Part shown: positions 10,728 to 20,650 of the stretch, one piece after another
Numbering within the stretch: position 1 is the first letter of the stretch
Layout of the letters: each line of letters begins with the position of its first letter
Origin: Protonemura montana
Taxonomy: Eukaryota; Arthropoda; Insecta; Plecoptera; Nemouridae
Direction: 5' to 3'
DNA length: 64,000 nucleotides
Assembly (NCBI GenBank): GCA_947568835.1
Contig: OX387608.1
Span: 2,332,001-2,396,000, forward strand
Notes under the pieces: generated by a model
Database searches by the model: none
Told to the model about the DNA's origin: nothing
Seen by the model: only the letters and a program-made list of their open reading frames with translations
Program-made: the position numbers and the translations under genes

Positions 10728-13416
10728 CTACCTCCCATACGAAACTGTGTACCCCATGCTGGACATCAAAGTCTCTCGCAGCGCCGGGTGCAGCTGCTTG
10801 TCCATGTACGACGTCAGCAACGTCTTCACCCCGCGAAGAAACACGTCTTCCACTTCGGCGCCGAGATCTCTGGTCTCCCATTGGGGCTCGATGCCCCTCC
10901 CATCTTGGTCCCTGGCCTCCCATTGGTCCTCCTTGGTGTTGCCCCGCCCCCCTCGCCCCGCCCCTACAACGTCGGCTCGGTGCTGTATGTTCTGTGAACG
11001 CGCGCAGTCTTGGCCGTGGACGCTGACAAAGTTAGGCTCCAAGAAGTCTGCACGCGTCGAGATCTCCGGTGGCGAGCGCGCAGACAAGATGGCGGCAAGA
11101 TGGAGGCCGGCTTGGCGGAATCTGCGGACAAAACTAACTTTCATCCCTCCAGCCTCTCTCTCGAACAGAACTGGTCATGTGTATGATGGTCACCCATCCA
11201 ATACCTGACCTGGCGCAGTGTTGCTTTACTTTCATCCCTCCAACCTCTCTCCCAAACAGAACTGGTCATGTGTATGATGGTCACCCATCCAATACCTGAC
11301 CCAGCTCCGTGTTGGTTATAACTTCGGTCCTTCTCGAAACTATCGGTTAGCAATCTCAAATGTGCCAAAATAGAAATTGTACTGAAGTTTTAAACATATG
11401 TAGGCAAGGGCTAGGATTGTGAAGGATCATAAATCATGGATCGTTATAAATCATGGATCTGGATCTTGAATACATAGGAACTCATGGACTATCAAAGATT
11501 TATGATATCATGGATCTGGAATCGCATGACATAAATATGCCGTGAAGTGGTCAAAAATTGTATGCTACTATGTTGTACCAGTGTCTTTTATTTTCCTGTG
11601 ATTTTTCGCTGTTTTAACCATTGAAGAAGTGCCGCATTGCATGTTTCTTCTCCCGGTGATATTCCTCAGTCAATTTAAAATTAAAATTAAACCCCAAAAC
11701 TTGTGCTAAAACGGCGCCGTACACGTTTAAAGTGCTAAATAACCCGCGAGCCAGATCTAAAGTGAGGTTAGTGTTACCTGAGAGTCATGTTGCAGGCATC
11801 CAAGGGGTGGGGTTCCGTGTCCTGTGCAACGAGGTCTCCGTCGTAGAGTCGCACCAAGCCGCTGACAGCCATGTCCTGCCAGGTACCAGAGTTGATGAAC
11901 GTGCCAACCACAGTCAGGGAAGGATCTTTTAAAAATATCGAAGATCACTAAATTAAGATCGCGAACTGATTGCAATCTTTTTTGTATTTCACGATCTTTT
12001 AATTCGATCGGTATCAGATTTTCAACGACACTTTTAAAACGTGCAAGGCCATTTTGTTCCTGGTAAGTGATAACAGGCTGTTATTTTCTTCTTGTCTTCT
12101 TGAATATAAGTCACAGTCCTTGTTGCATAATGTGTTCCTACTATTTCTATATTAATATTGCATTTCCCAGCACCTATCGGTGCTACAAAATACGTTTTTT
12201 TCAAGAGATCTAACGATTTTTTTTCGAAAACTATGTTTTAAATGAACTTGATCTTTTCTTAAAACGAATTTTAATTTGAAAAGAAAAAAAAAACGATGAC
12301 GATCGTAATCTTTTTAAAAGATTAATTTCGAAACAATCTTCCCCAACTATGGTGCCGCCCCACCTTACCCTACCCTTGGTTTGGTATCAGCTGTCGTTTC
12401 GGTTTCTACCTTGAACACCAGGCGCGCCTCCAGCGTTTTGTTGATAGCGTCGTAAGCGCAGCGCTCCACGCGGAACCACCCGTGTCTCGCCGGGACTCGA
12501 ACCCGCATCCCCGTCACGTACATGTCGTAACCACGGTGCTGCAGAGGGTGGTGCAGGGAGTAACCTGAAACACCGGTCCTCGTGAGGTCACCGAAGTAAA
12601 GCAGCACTGCGCTGGGTCAGGTATTGAATGGGTGACCATCATACACATGACCAGTTCTGTTCGGGAGAGAGGTTGGAGGGATGAAAGTTAAGCAACACTG
12701 TGCTGGGTCAGGTATTGGATGGGTGACCATCATACACATGACCAGTTCTGTTCGATAGAGAGGTTGGAGGAATGAAAGTTAAGCAACACTGCGCCGGGTC
12801 AGGTATTGAATGGGTGACCATCATACACATGACCAGTTCTGTTTGATAGAGAGGTTGGAGGGATGAAAGTTAAGCAACACTGCGCTGGGTCAGGTATTGA
12901 ATGGGTGACCATCATACACATGACCAGTTCTGTTTGGGAGAGAGGTTGGAGGGAAGTTAAGCAACACTGTGTTGGGTCAGGTATTGGATAGGTGACCATC
13001 ATACACATGACCAGTTCTGTTCGGGAGAGAGGTTGGAGGGATTAAAGTAAAGCAACACTGCGCTGGGTCAGGTATTGGATGGGTGACCATCATACACATG
13101 ACCAGTTCTGTTCGATAGAGAGGTTGGAGGGATGAAAGTTAAGCAACACTGCGCTGAGTCAGGTATTGGCTCGAGCCAGCACCTGGTGTCTCTTCTATGC
13201 TAGGTAAGGTTTCTCACCTCTGAGGTCGAGGCCGGCTCGTGATGTCGACGCCTCCCTCTGATGCATCGCCTCCAGCCTGGCGTTGATCCTCTCAGCGCAC
13301 TGCATCTTAGACACGCCCCTACCCCCAGCGGGGGGCGTGGTCTGCTTGTCCGGCGTCGTGATTGGCTGTACGGGAAGCGTGTACAGCGCTAGCAGCGGCA
13401 GGACTCGACACCACAT
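10728..13416 (-). CDS. Secreted protein of uncertain family, possibly of the JHBP/BPI-like lipid-binding type
   Basis: Proposed minus-strand exons are 13416-13218, 12606-about 12410, 11925-11778 and 11121-10728. The first gives a signal peptide (MWCRVLPLLALYTLPVQP) and a linker ending LEAMHQREASTSRAGLDLR. The second encodes LLYFGDLTRTGVSGYSL to CAYDAINKTLEARLVFK, the third DPSLTVVGTFINSGTWQD to DACNMTLR, and the last a long tail ending FLRGVKTLLTSYMDKQL and GYTVSYGR. The layout (signal peptide, beta-rich middle, amphipathic C-terminal helix) recalls insect JHBP/takeout or group-7-allergen-like proteins, but I recognise no diagnostic motif. Junctions 1-2 and 3-4 are in phase. Junction 2-3 is not, with any canonical donor I can see, so a small exon may be missing. 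The start of exon 2 lies inside a 5S-SINE copy. Confidence 0.6.
11138..11315 (-). mobile_element. 5S-derived SINE fragments, antisense, two tandem pieces
   Basis: Two partial copies of the SINE segment containing ACCAGTTCTGTTCGGGAGAG and GTATTGGATGGGTGACCATC lie in antisense to the array at 12566-13172. They end about 15 bp before the acceptor of the last exon of the secreted gene. Confidence 0.85.
11912..12356. mobile_element. GATC-rich MITE-like element
   Basis: Both ends carry a related inward-facing sequence (GGGAAGGATCTTTT at the left, TTGGGGAAGATTG on the opposite strand at the right), and the interior has many AAGATC/GATCTT motifs. A homologous end is at 17436-17530. The left end overlaps the start of exon 3 of the secreted gene and supplies its acceptor region. 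Confidence 0.5.
12566..13172 (+). repeat. About 92-bp tandem array of the 5S-SINE head
   Basis: About six copies of the segment running from the 5S-like part (AAGCAACACTGCGCTGGGTC, TATTGGATGGGTGACC) to GGTTGGAGGGATGAAAGTT. The repeat joins at AAAGTTAAG, a short sequence present at both ends of the unit in the intact SINE. The array fills intron 1 of the secreted gene and its left edge continues into exon 2. Confidence 0.9.
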
Positions 13417-14690
13417 GGTGCCGGCAGAGGGACTTGAAGTTTGGACCTGTAACTGAATCATCACATAGTGCAACAATGTGCTTTGTGGGAAGTGAAGAAA
13501 CCGCCTCTCACTTTCCTTCCAGTCTGTGACGTCTTCCGGTTCGCATTGCGTGAGGCTGTATCTACTTAACTTGAAGTAAAGAATCAAGTGAGTTTGTAAT
13601 GCAATATGTTTTGTTACTGCGTTAGTTAATATATTGTCTTTATTATCATTACTATCATTATATTTCGGTGACAACCAATCATTTAAGTTGGCCCATTCTT
13701 GCGTTGTAGTTTTGAAACTTCTTGCCTCGTTTCGCAGCCAAGAGGATCCTTGCTTTGACTTGTGCAACGCTTCTTAGAGCAAGCCATGTCAGCTGACTCC
13801 TGTCAACTGTCTCACGTGTAATCTGTCAAGAAACTAACTACTATCGTCGTTTAACTCGAGACAATTCGATCGGGGTTTGATCCGTCATGTCTTCTCAACT
13901 GTCACATGTGCAACTTTCTACCAGCAACATCTTACGCCGTCCGTGTCCACGTGAAATATTCGTTCATAGATTCGTTTCATTCGATAGATTTATTTAACAG
14001 CCCACTGGCTTATATTTCGCGTGCAACATTAAGACTTTAGAACCGTGTAGACCCGTGTAATCCAAATAGATCCGTGTGGTCCATATAGACCCGTGTTGTG
14101 AATCTTACCTGAAGAACCTGAATCCAGGAGCAGGTTTATTTCAAGATGCTTGTTCTGGATGTTCTTGACGAGGTCCACGTCTCTTCACTGTCTCTTCGCG
14201 AACCGCGGTGAAATCTGCAGCGGGACTGAGTCGTCCCTAACCTACCTCAACGCCCCCTCTCTCGCTCTTCACGTTCCCACGACGCCGTCATGCCTCGCTT
14301 TGCCGGATTCGCTGGCAAGATCACACCACGGTGTTTGCAGAAGTTGAGATACTGTCAGGAAGTAGCAGCTGATGTGAGCATGGTTCTCATGGTAATGCTT
14401 ATGCCAAACTTGTGCACTGTTTCTACTGTGTTTGCCGTGGACCATGTGGTTTGAGGGGGAGGGGCGATCTGCGAAATGAAAAGCAGGCCGCGCGCTATGG
14501 TGACCCAGCTGCTCTGTCATCCGTCAACCATGAACTAGACTTAAATCACGTACCTCGGTGTAAAGCTTTGTGTCCGAAATATCATCAGTCGAGGACCCCT
14601 ACCGGCACATTAGTTCCTAGCGGAACCCTTTTCTATAACAATAAATAACTCCTTCTCTAATGGCATTTGCCATTTTCCCCTCTGAATTGG
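13417..14690. other. Upstream of the secreted gene, no gene assigned
   Basis: The sequence is moderately GC-rich around 13.4-13.5 and 14.1-14.5 kb, with small open frames only. A strong minus-strand donor (TTCAG then GTAAGATT) at 14109 may belong to a non-coding first exon of the gene below. Confidence 0.3.
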
Positions 14691-15300
14691 TCTAATTATA
14701 CCAATCTACAAAAAAGGAGACAAAACAAACATCAAAAACTATCGTCCTATCTTCCTGCTATCCTCGATATTCAAACTCATAGAAGAAATAATGCTATCCA
14801 GAATATCTTCCTTGCCCCAAATCCCAATAAATTTCCACCCTCACCCAAACAGCCAACGCGCAAACATCCATCATATCCTCCTACTGACTTCACAACAGGC
14901 TGGCCATACAACCGCCCAAATCTTATTACATCCATTTCCTATCTAAAAACAACACCCCTGACTCCTCACCACTCATTCGAATAAACAACAAGATAGTTCC
15001 CAGCACAACCACTACCAAATTCCTTGGAATCCATATTACCCCAAACCTAGACTGGTCCCTCTATATTTAAACAACCCTTAATACAAATAAAAAGCAGCTG
15101 CTTCCTCCTCTGTAGATTAAAACCAATTACCAACACCCACTCCCTAAAACTTGTGTACCATGCCCACCTCCACTCCCAACTCTCCTGTGGCCTGCTCTTC
15201 TGGGCAAAATCACCCCATGCACCAAGAATATTTAAAATGCAAAAACAGGCAGGCTGCATCATTGCAGACCTCATTTCAAAACCCCCAAAATCCTTACCCT
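14690..15300 (+). mobile_element. Decayed LINE, reverse-transcriptase remnant
   Basis: Conceptual translation around 14697 gives PIYKKGDKTNIKNYRP and then FKLIEEIMLSRIS, the conserved fingers motif of non-LTR reverse transcriptases. Around 15130-15280, in another frame, it gives LVYHAHLHSQLSCGLLFWAK and FKMQKQAG, the usual C-terminal region. Stops and frameshifts between them show decay, and the catalytic middle is lost. Confidence 0.8.
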
Positions 15301-16420
15301 CACCTGATCCATCATCCTAAAAGCTAGCACCCTAATACGATCCCACCCTGAAATCCTCCATCCACACTACCAACCACCTAACTATTGATGCTAGTTCCTA
15401 ATCATTACTTTTAGTATACCATTATTATTGACATTATACATAAGTTACAGTCGTATTAGAACCTAAGATTATTATATTTTACAACCTATACTATACCATT
15501 AAGCCACTATCCTTACCATTACTACCACTATTATATTTATCATTTTAGTATATTATATTATAGTATATACAACTCTATCATCATTACTATTTTACCACCT
15601 TTATTTACTTAATGTTATAAATGGTACAATATTACCATTTTACCTTCATTTAAAAATCTTTAGAATAGGCCCATACAACTACAATGTAATTGTCAGTAGC
15701 TAATAAACAAATATACAAATATATAAAAATATACACACTCATGCAACCAGGAGCAGCTAGGCGGTACGTACTATCCCCCACAACACCGCACTATTCACAC
15801 ACAACCCCCTACACATCTGCACCATATTTACAACCACCTTCCTTCTCCAAAATCCAGATCCTTTGACTGCAACCTCAAGAACTTACTCACAACTGACCCA
15901 TTTTACCAACTGGAGGAATACTTCCAAGCAACCAAAACATGAATCTGCAATGACCTGCATCTAATACTCTCATAAGAAACTGTAAATACCCTGTAATATC
16001 CCTACAATCATTAGTTACCATACCACCGAAGATCAAGAGATGGATAATTAATATTATTATTATTTCTATAAAATATGTATTATCATTATGACTCTAGAAT
16101 ATTATCATTATACCTTTATTTTAATTTTATTAAGACTACCACCACTAAATTAGATAGGTACCTACTAAGTCCACTATTATTAACAACCCTACCATAGAGT
16201 AGGACCAACTATTACTTTATTATGAGGTACTGTACTGATCGTAGTCTTAATCACTATTATTATTATTAAATTTTACATCACTGTTTACAGTTCCATATGT
16301 AAACTTATTCTATAAGACCATACAATTACTATGTAACTTGTCAGTAGCCAAATAAAAAAAGAATAAATAACATTCCAGTGGCAGGTACTATCATAGATTG
16401 ATATCATCATTTTCAATGGT
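15301..16420 (+). repeat. AT-rich LINE 3' flanks
   Basis: The stretch is A/C- and AT-rich (TTATTATTAT, CCACCACC) with two LINE-type 3' tails at about 15675-15730 and 16317-16370. I see no gene. Confidence 0.6.
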
Positions 16421-16471
16421 GTAGTATCAACGGTAGTACCGTTGAGTGTAGGTTATAGGTAGAGTTTCAAC
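16421..16471 (+). mobile_element. MITE terminal fragment
   Basis: TACCGTTGAGTGTAGGTTAT followed by AGGTAGAGTTTCAACGTCAA is the outer end of the palindromic MITE at 22531-22909. The rest of that element is missing here. Confidence 0.8.
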
Positions 16472-16488
16472 GTCAATGTATATGGATC

Positions 16489-17002
16489 TTGTATAATGTA
16501 ATCTTGGAATATGGGGGTATGGTATGGGACCCATATCACATAGACCAGGTTAAAGCGGTCGAAAGGGTTCAGAGGATGGCGGCGAGGAGGGTCATGGGGA
16601 GGATGAAGAGGTGGCGCTGGGACGCAAACACCAGATCTCGTGTCAAGGAGAGCCCGAGCGCAATGATCCTGGAGCTGGGATGGGAAAACCTCAGCACTAG
16701 GAGAAGTAAAGCAAGGCTGTGTGGGCTGCACAGAGCCCTGAGCGCCCATCAAGGTTGGGCTGAGGTAGGGGCTGGCATCGAGATAAGCCTCAGTCAGCGA
16801 AATGGCCAGGGATTGAGGGAGAGAGGCTCCAGAACAGAAGTCGGCCGGAACTCCTTCCTGGCCAGAACCATTAGGGAGTGGAACCAGCTGGAAGCCCCCA
16901 TAAGGGAGAAATCAAATGAATGCACAACAAAAACATTTAAGAGAAGACTAAATGCGTGCACTAACTGAAGTTCCTAAAAAAAAAAAAAAAAAAAAAAAAA
17001 AA
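16489..17002 (+). mobile_element. LINE 3' fragment with poly(A) tail
   Basis: An open frame (16489-16968) starts ILEYGGMVWDPYHIDQVKAV and continues ERVQRMAARRVMGRM to RRLNACTN, the C-terminal region of a non-LTR reverse transcriptase polyprotein. It ends just before a run of about 25 A residues. The same family is at 63610-64000. The copy is 5'-truncated, as is usual after target-primed reverse transcription. Confidence 0.9.
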
Positions 17003-17158
17003 TGCTAGTCTATTATATAGTAATATCACAGATAGACATACACAGATTGTCCACTCCTATGCTATTGGGAGCTACGCGAAAGCTTTCGCCCCGCAAGATT
17101 CGCGCCAATCCCCTCACCCACAAGCTAAAAGAGTTTGCCCTCTGGACACGGGATGGCG

Positions 17159-17310
17159 CTACGTTCGCTCCCTCTCAAGTATACTATCTGTTCCAAGCTT
17201 GCTCGGTCATCGGTCTAAAGTCCTTTCGCTCACATTCGCTCCCTCTCAAGTATACTATCTGTTCCAAGCTTGCTCGGTCATCGGTCTAAAGTCCTTTCGC
17301 TCACATTCGC
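17159..17310 (+). repeat. Direct duplication of about 70 bp
   Basis: The block from CGCTCCCTCTCAAGTATACT to GTCCTTTCGCTCACATTCGC occurs twice in tandem and appears identical. The surrounding sequence (17003-17435) shows nothing I recognise. Confidence 0.9.
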
Positions 17311-17435
17311 TCTCAGCGCTGCCGCTATCCTACTGTATCCAGGCGATAACTGCAGCGGAGTTCGAGCAAGTCCAACATTGAAGAAAAATGTAAACACCCC
17401 AGAAAATAATTATAATGATGCTCGGGTGCCATATT

Positions 17436-17919
17436 TGGGGAAGATCGTTTTGAAAGCGATCTTCTAAAAAGATCAAGATCGTCGTCAAAAAACAATCGCG
17501 ATCGAAGATCGAAGTTCGCGATCGTTTTTTTTAGATCAAATTCAAATTCGTTTCAATAAAATATCAAGTTGAATAAAAATATCAAATATCAAATATCTGC
17601 GTGGTTCAATAAGAAATCAATAAGAAATAGGATTAAGTACATAAAGGGTGATTTCTTGTTCCCTGCTTTGTTGTATATTTTCATTATTAGTTACACCGTT
17701 AATTAGTTCAATTTATTGCACCGAGAAGTTCAGTTCGGTACAGAAAAAATATTGTCACAATGCACCTCAGAGCGATGTCATGAACGAGTTTTCTTAGCTA
17801 TAAATCGTACACGAGATAGGTCAAATCTAGTCGGCTGCTTATTTCGGCAAGTAAAATGCTTGCTACTGAACTAAATTGTGATACCATATTGCAGCCCGTT
17901 AGACTCGGTGGATATTGCT
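17436..17919 (+). mobile_element. GATC-rich element end and unassigned DNA
   Basis: The sequence from TGCCATATTTGGGGAAGATC through repeated AAGATC/CGATCG motifs to about 17530 matches the right end of the 11912-12356 element. The rest, to 17919, is AT-rich with nothing I recognise. Confidence 0.5.
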
Positions 17920-18534
17920 TATAGGGTCATTCCATATCAAGTGCCCACACTCAAAACCTTCACTATCTCAGAACTTGACGAAATTTTCAGGAGGGTTAGA
18001 ACACCGGAAATAAAAAATCTCTTTTAAAGTTTTTTTCCATATGTCTAGCGGTTTGCCCGTGGCAGGGGATGGAAAAATAAAATATTTTACTTTTTGCCCC
18101 GCACGGCCATTCACTATATTCACTCTAGCGTTTGAACAAATAAACTTAAAACAATGGGATTAGTTCTAAAATGATAATCGTGCTTTCATTAACAAGAAAA
18201 AATGCATAAATTGCTTACTTATCAAGTTTAGGGGTAGAAAAAATCCACCCTTAAATTTCAACCCTTAATAACTCGAGAAGTAATATTTTTTTTTTTTTTT
18301 TGTTTTGTTGTGAAGCATCTCCTGTCTATTATCTTTCCATGAAAAAAAAATTAATCATTAACAGCCGTATGATCAGAAGTTATGAGATTTTTATTGTATA
18401 AATGTGTGTGCATTTAGTTGTGTTTCTGCAAGTCTGTTAGCATGGTCCATGCAAATCACCCGTAAATTGATAGATTATATAATTTTTCAGTTTAAAAATT
18501 GTGTGTAAGTACTACAAAGATTCTTTTTACTCAC

Positions 18535-19293
18535 TCATTTCTTCGTTTCACTCTGACCTATCACTCTGGCTTCTTCGAACAACGGCGAGGAGGAGAACAC
18601 CCGCGTGGCTACTGAGTGCTCAGACACGGGTACGAAGCAATGCAGTTTTTGCGTGCCGGGAATTGGCCGGGATGACGCAAATCGTGTGGCTAGCACCTGT
18701 TCTGTGTCTTGGTGCTCCTCAATAGTTCCGAATGTGAAGTTGATGGTCGGGATGGCTTCGACCGCCCAATCGAAGAGTTGCCGGGGTGTTATTATTTGCG
18801 ACTCGTAGGGGCGCTGAAGACTCGCCCGCGCTGCCAGCCGCTTGACCGTCCCTCCGACGCCGTCGCAGGCGCTCTTCCCATGTGACGTCGCCGTGAAATG
18901 CCACTCCACGTCGGCCCCAAAGTCTCTTTGATAGTGGCACAAGTTGGCAAAATTTTTCCTATTTTTATATTGCGAGGCTGCCCCATCAGAAAAATAGAAC
19001 ATCTTCTTTATGGTCTGAAATTTATTGTGCAAAAAGCTCACGAGTTTTTTTATGAATAGATGCACTGCGACAGTGTTGTGGATCAAACTCTCGGAAATTA
19101 CAACAAAGCTGATGTGGCGCTCTTCCCCGCCCTCTTTGTAATATGCCACGAAGGGGTGGATGGTGGCGGACGCATTGTTCCAGTGGAACCCCTGGGCCTC
19201 GTCTTGTAGCACGAACGCATAGTTTTCGGCAAAATCACAGATCACCAAAAACTCGCCGGGCAGGAGACCAATCTCTTCGCACCAATCGGACAT
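18535..19293 (-). pseudogene. N-truncated transposase-like protein, left arm copy
   Basis: The frame encodes about 252 residues from an ATG inside the spacer (MSDWCEEIGLLPGEF) to SETKK. Motifs with candidate acidic residues are ICDFAENYAFV, FYFSDGAASQYKNR and ATSHGKSACDGVGGTVKRL. I recall the same blocks in many uncharacterised, transposon-associated proteins of insects and cnidarians. Such conserved acidic motifs suggest an RNase H-like (DDE-type) fold, but the superfamily is not established here. The N-terminal half, where a DNA-binding domain would be expected, is missing, so the element is probably non-autonomous. The frame is intact over its length. Confidence 0.7.
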
Positions 19294-19300
19294 CAAGTGC

Positions 19301-20035
19301 GGTCTCCTGCCCGGCGAGTTTTTGGTGATCTGTGATTTTGCCGAAAACTATGCGTTCGTGCTACAAGACGAGGCCCAGGGGTTCCACTGGAACAATGCGT
19401 CCGCCACCATCCACCCCTTCGTGGCATATTACAAAGAGGGCGGGGAAGAGCGCCACATCAGCTTTGTTGTAATTTCCGAGAGTTTGATCCACAACACTGT
19501 CGCAGTGCATCTATTCATAAAAAAACTCGTGAGCTTTTTGCACAATAAATTTCAGACCATAAAGAAGATGTTCTATTTTTCTGATGGGGCAGCCTCGCAA
19601 TATAAAAATAGGAAAAATTTTGCCAACTTGTGCCACTATCAAAGAGACTTTGGGGCCGACGTGGAGTGGCATTTCACGGCGACGTCACATGGGAAGAGCG
19701 CCTGCGACGGCGTCGGAGGGACGGTCAAGCGGCTGGCAGCGCGGGCGAGTCTTCAGCGCCCCTACGAGTCGCAAATAATAACACCCCGGCAACTCTTCGA
19801 TTGGGCGGTCGAAGCCATCCCGACCATCAACTTCACATTCGGAACTATTGAGGAGCACCAAGACACAGAACAGGTGCTAGCCACACGATTTGCGTCATCC
19901 CGGCCAATTCCCGGCACGCAAAAACTGCATTGCTTCGTACCCGTGTCTGAGCACTCAGTAGCCACGCGGGTGTTCTCCTCCTCGCCGTTGTTCGAAGAAG
20001 CCAGAGTGATAGGTCAGAGTGAAACGAAGAAATGA
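19301..20035 (+). pseudogene. N-truncated transposase-like protein, right arm copy
   Basis: This is the mirror copy of the left-arm frame, with identical translation from GLLPGEF to SETKK. No ATG lies at its start within the arm. Upstream the frame runs through the spacer into antisense sequence. Confidence 0.75.
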
Positions 20036-20650
20036 GTGAGTAAAAAGAATCTTTGTAGTACTTACACACAATTTTTAAACTGAAAAATTATATAATCTAT
20101 CAATTTACGGGTGATTTGCATGGACCATGCTAACAGACTTGCAGAAACACAACTAAATGCACACACATTTATACAATAAAAATCTCATAACTTCTGATCA
20201 TACGGCTGTTAATGATTAATTTTTTTTTCATGGAAAGATAATAGACAGGAGATGCTTCACAACAAAACAAAAAAAAAAAAAAAATATTACTTCTCGAGTT
20301 ATTAAGGGTTGAAATTTAAGGGTGGATTTTTTCTACCCCTAAACTTGATAAGTAAGCAATTTATGCATTTTTTCTTGTTAATGAAAGCACGATTATCATT
20401 TTAGAACTAATCCCATTGTTTTAAGTTTATTTGTTCAAACGCTAGAGTGAATATAGTGAATGGCCGTGCGGGGCAAAAAGTAAAATATTTTATTTTTCCA
20501 TCCCCTGCCACGGGCAAACCGCTAGACATATGGAAAAAAACTTTAAAAGAGATTTTTTATTTCCGGTGTTCTAACCCTCCTGAAAATTTCGTCAAGTTCT
20601 GAGATAGTGAAGGTTTTGAGTGTGGGCACTTGATATGGAATGACCCTATA

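Larger units (their letters stand above)
17920..20650. mobile_element. 2.7-kb palindrome: foldback transposon with 1,350-bp arms
   Basis: The left arm (17920-19269) is mirrored by the right arm (19301-20650) around a 31-bp spacer. Position p pairs with 38570-p throughout, with no indel, and I found no mismatch in the stretches compared. The outer ends read TATAGGGTCATTCCATAT, a terminal motif shared with the pair of arms at 41004 and 42755. Each arm has about 615 bp of non-coding DNA followed by the C-terminal half of a transposase-like ORF. It looks like an inverted duplication of one transposon end. An assembly or library foldback artefact is the alternative. Confidence 0.9.

Noticed and set aside
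10649..11208. Plus-strand ORFs of 125 and 153 codons
   Set aside because: They are antisense to the last exon of the secreted gene, whose minus-strand frame fits its splice phases.
14105..14190. Minus-strand frame (DLVKNIQNKHLEINLLLDSG) with a strong donor at 14109
   Set aside because: No acceptor gives an open exon and no partner exon fits in phase; it may be a non-coding first exon of the secreted gene, so I did not call it coding.
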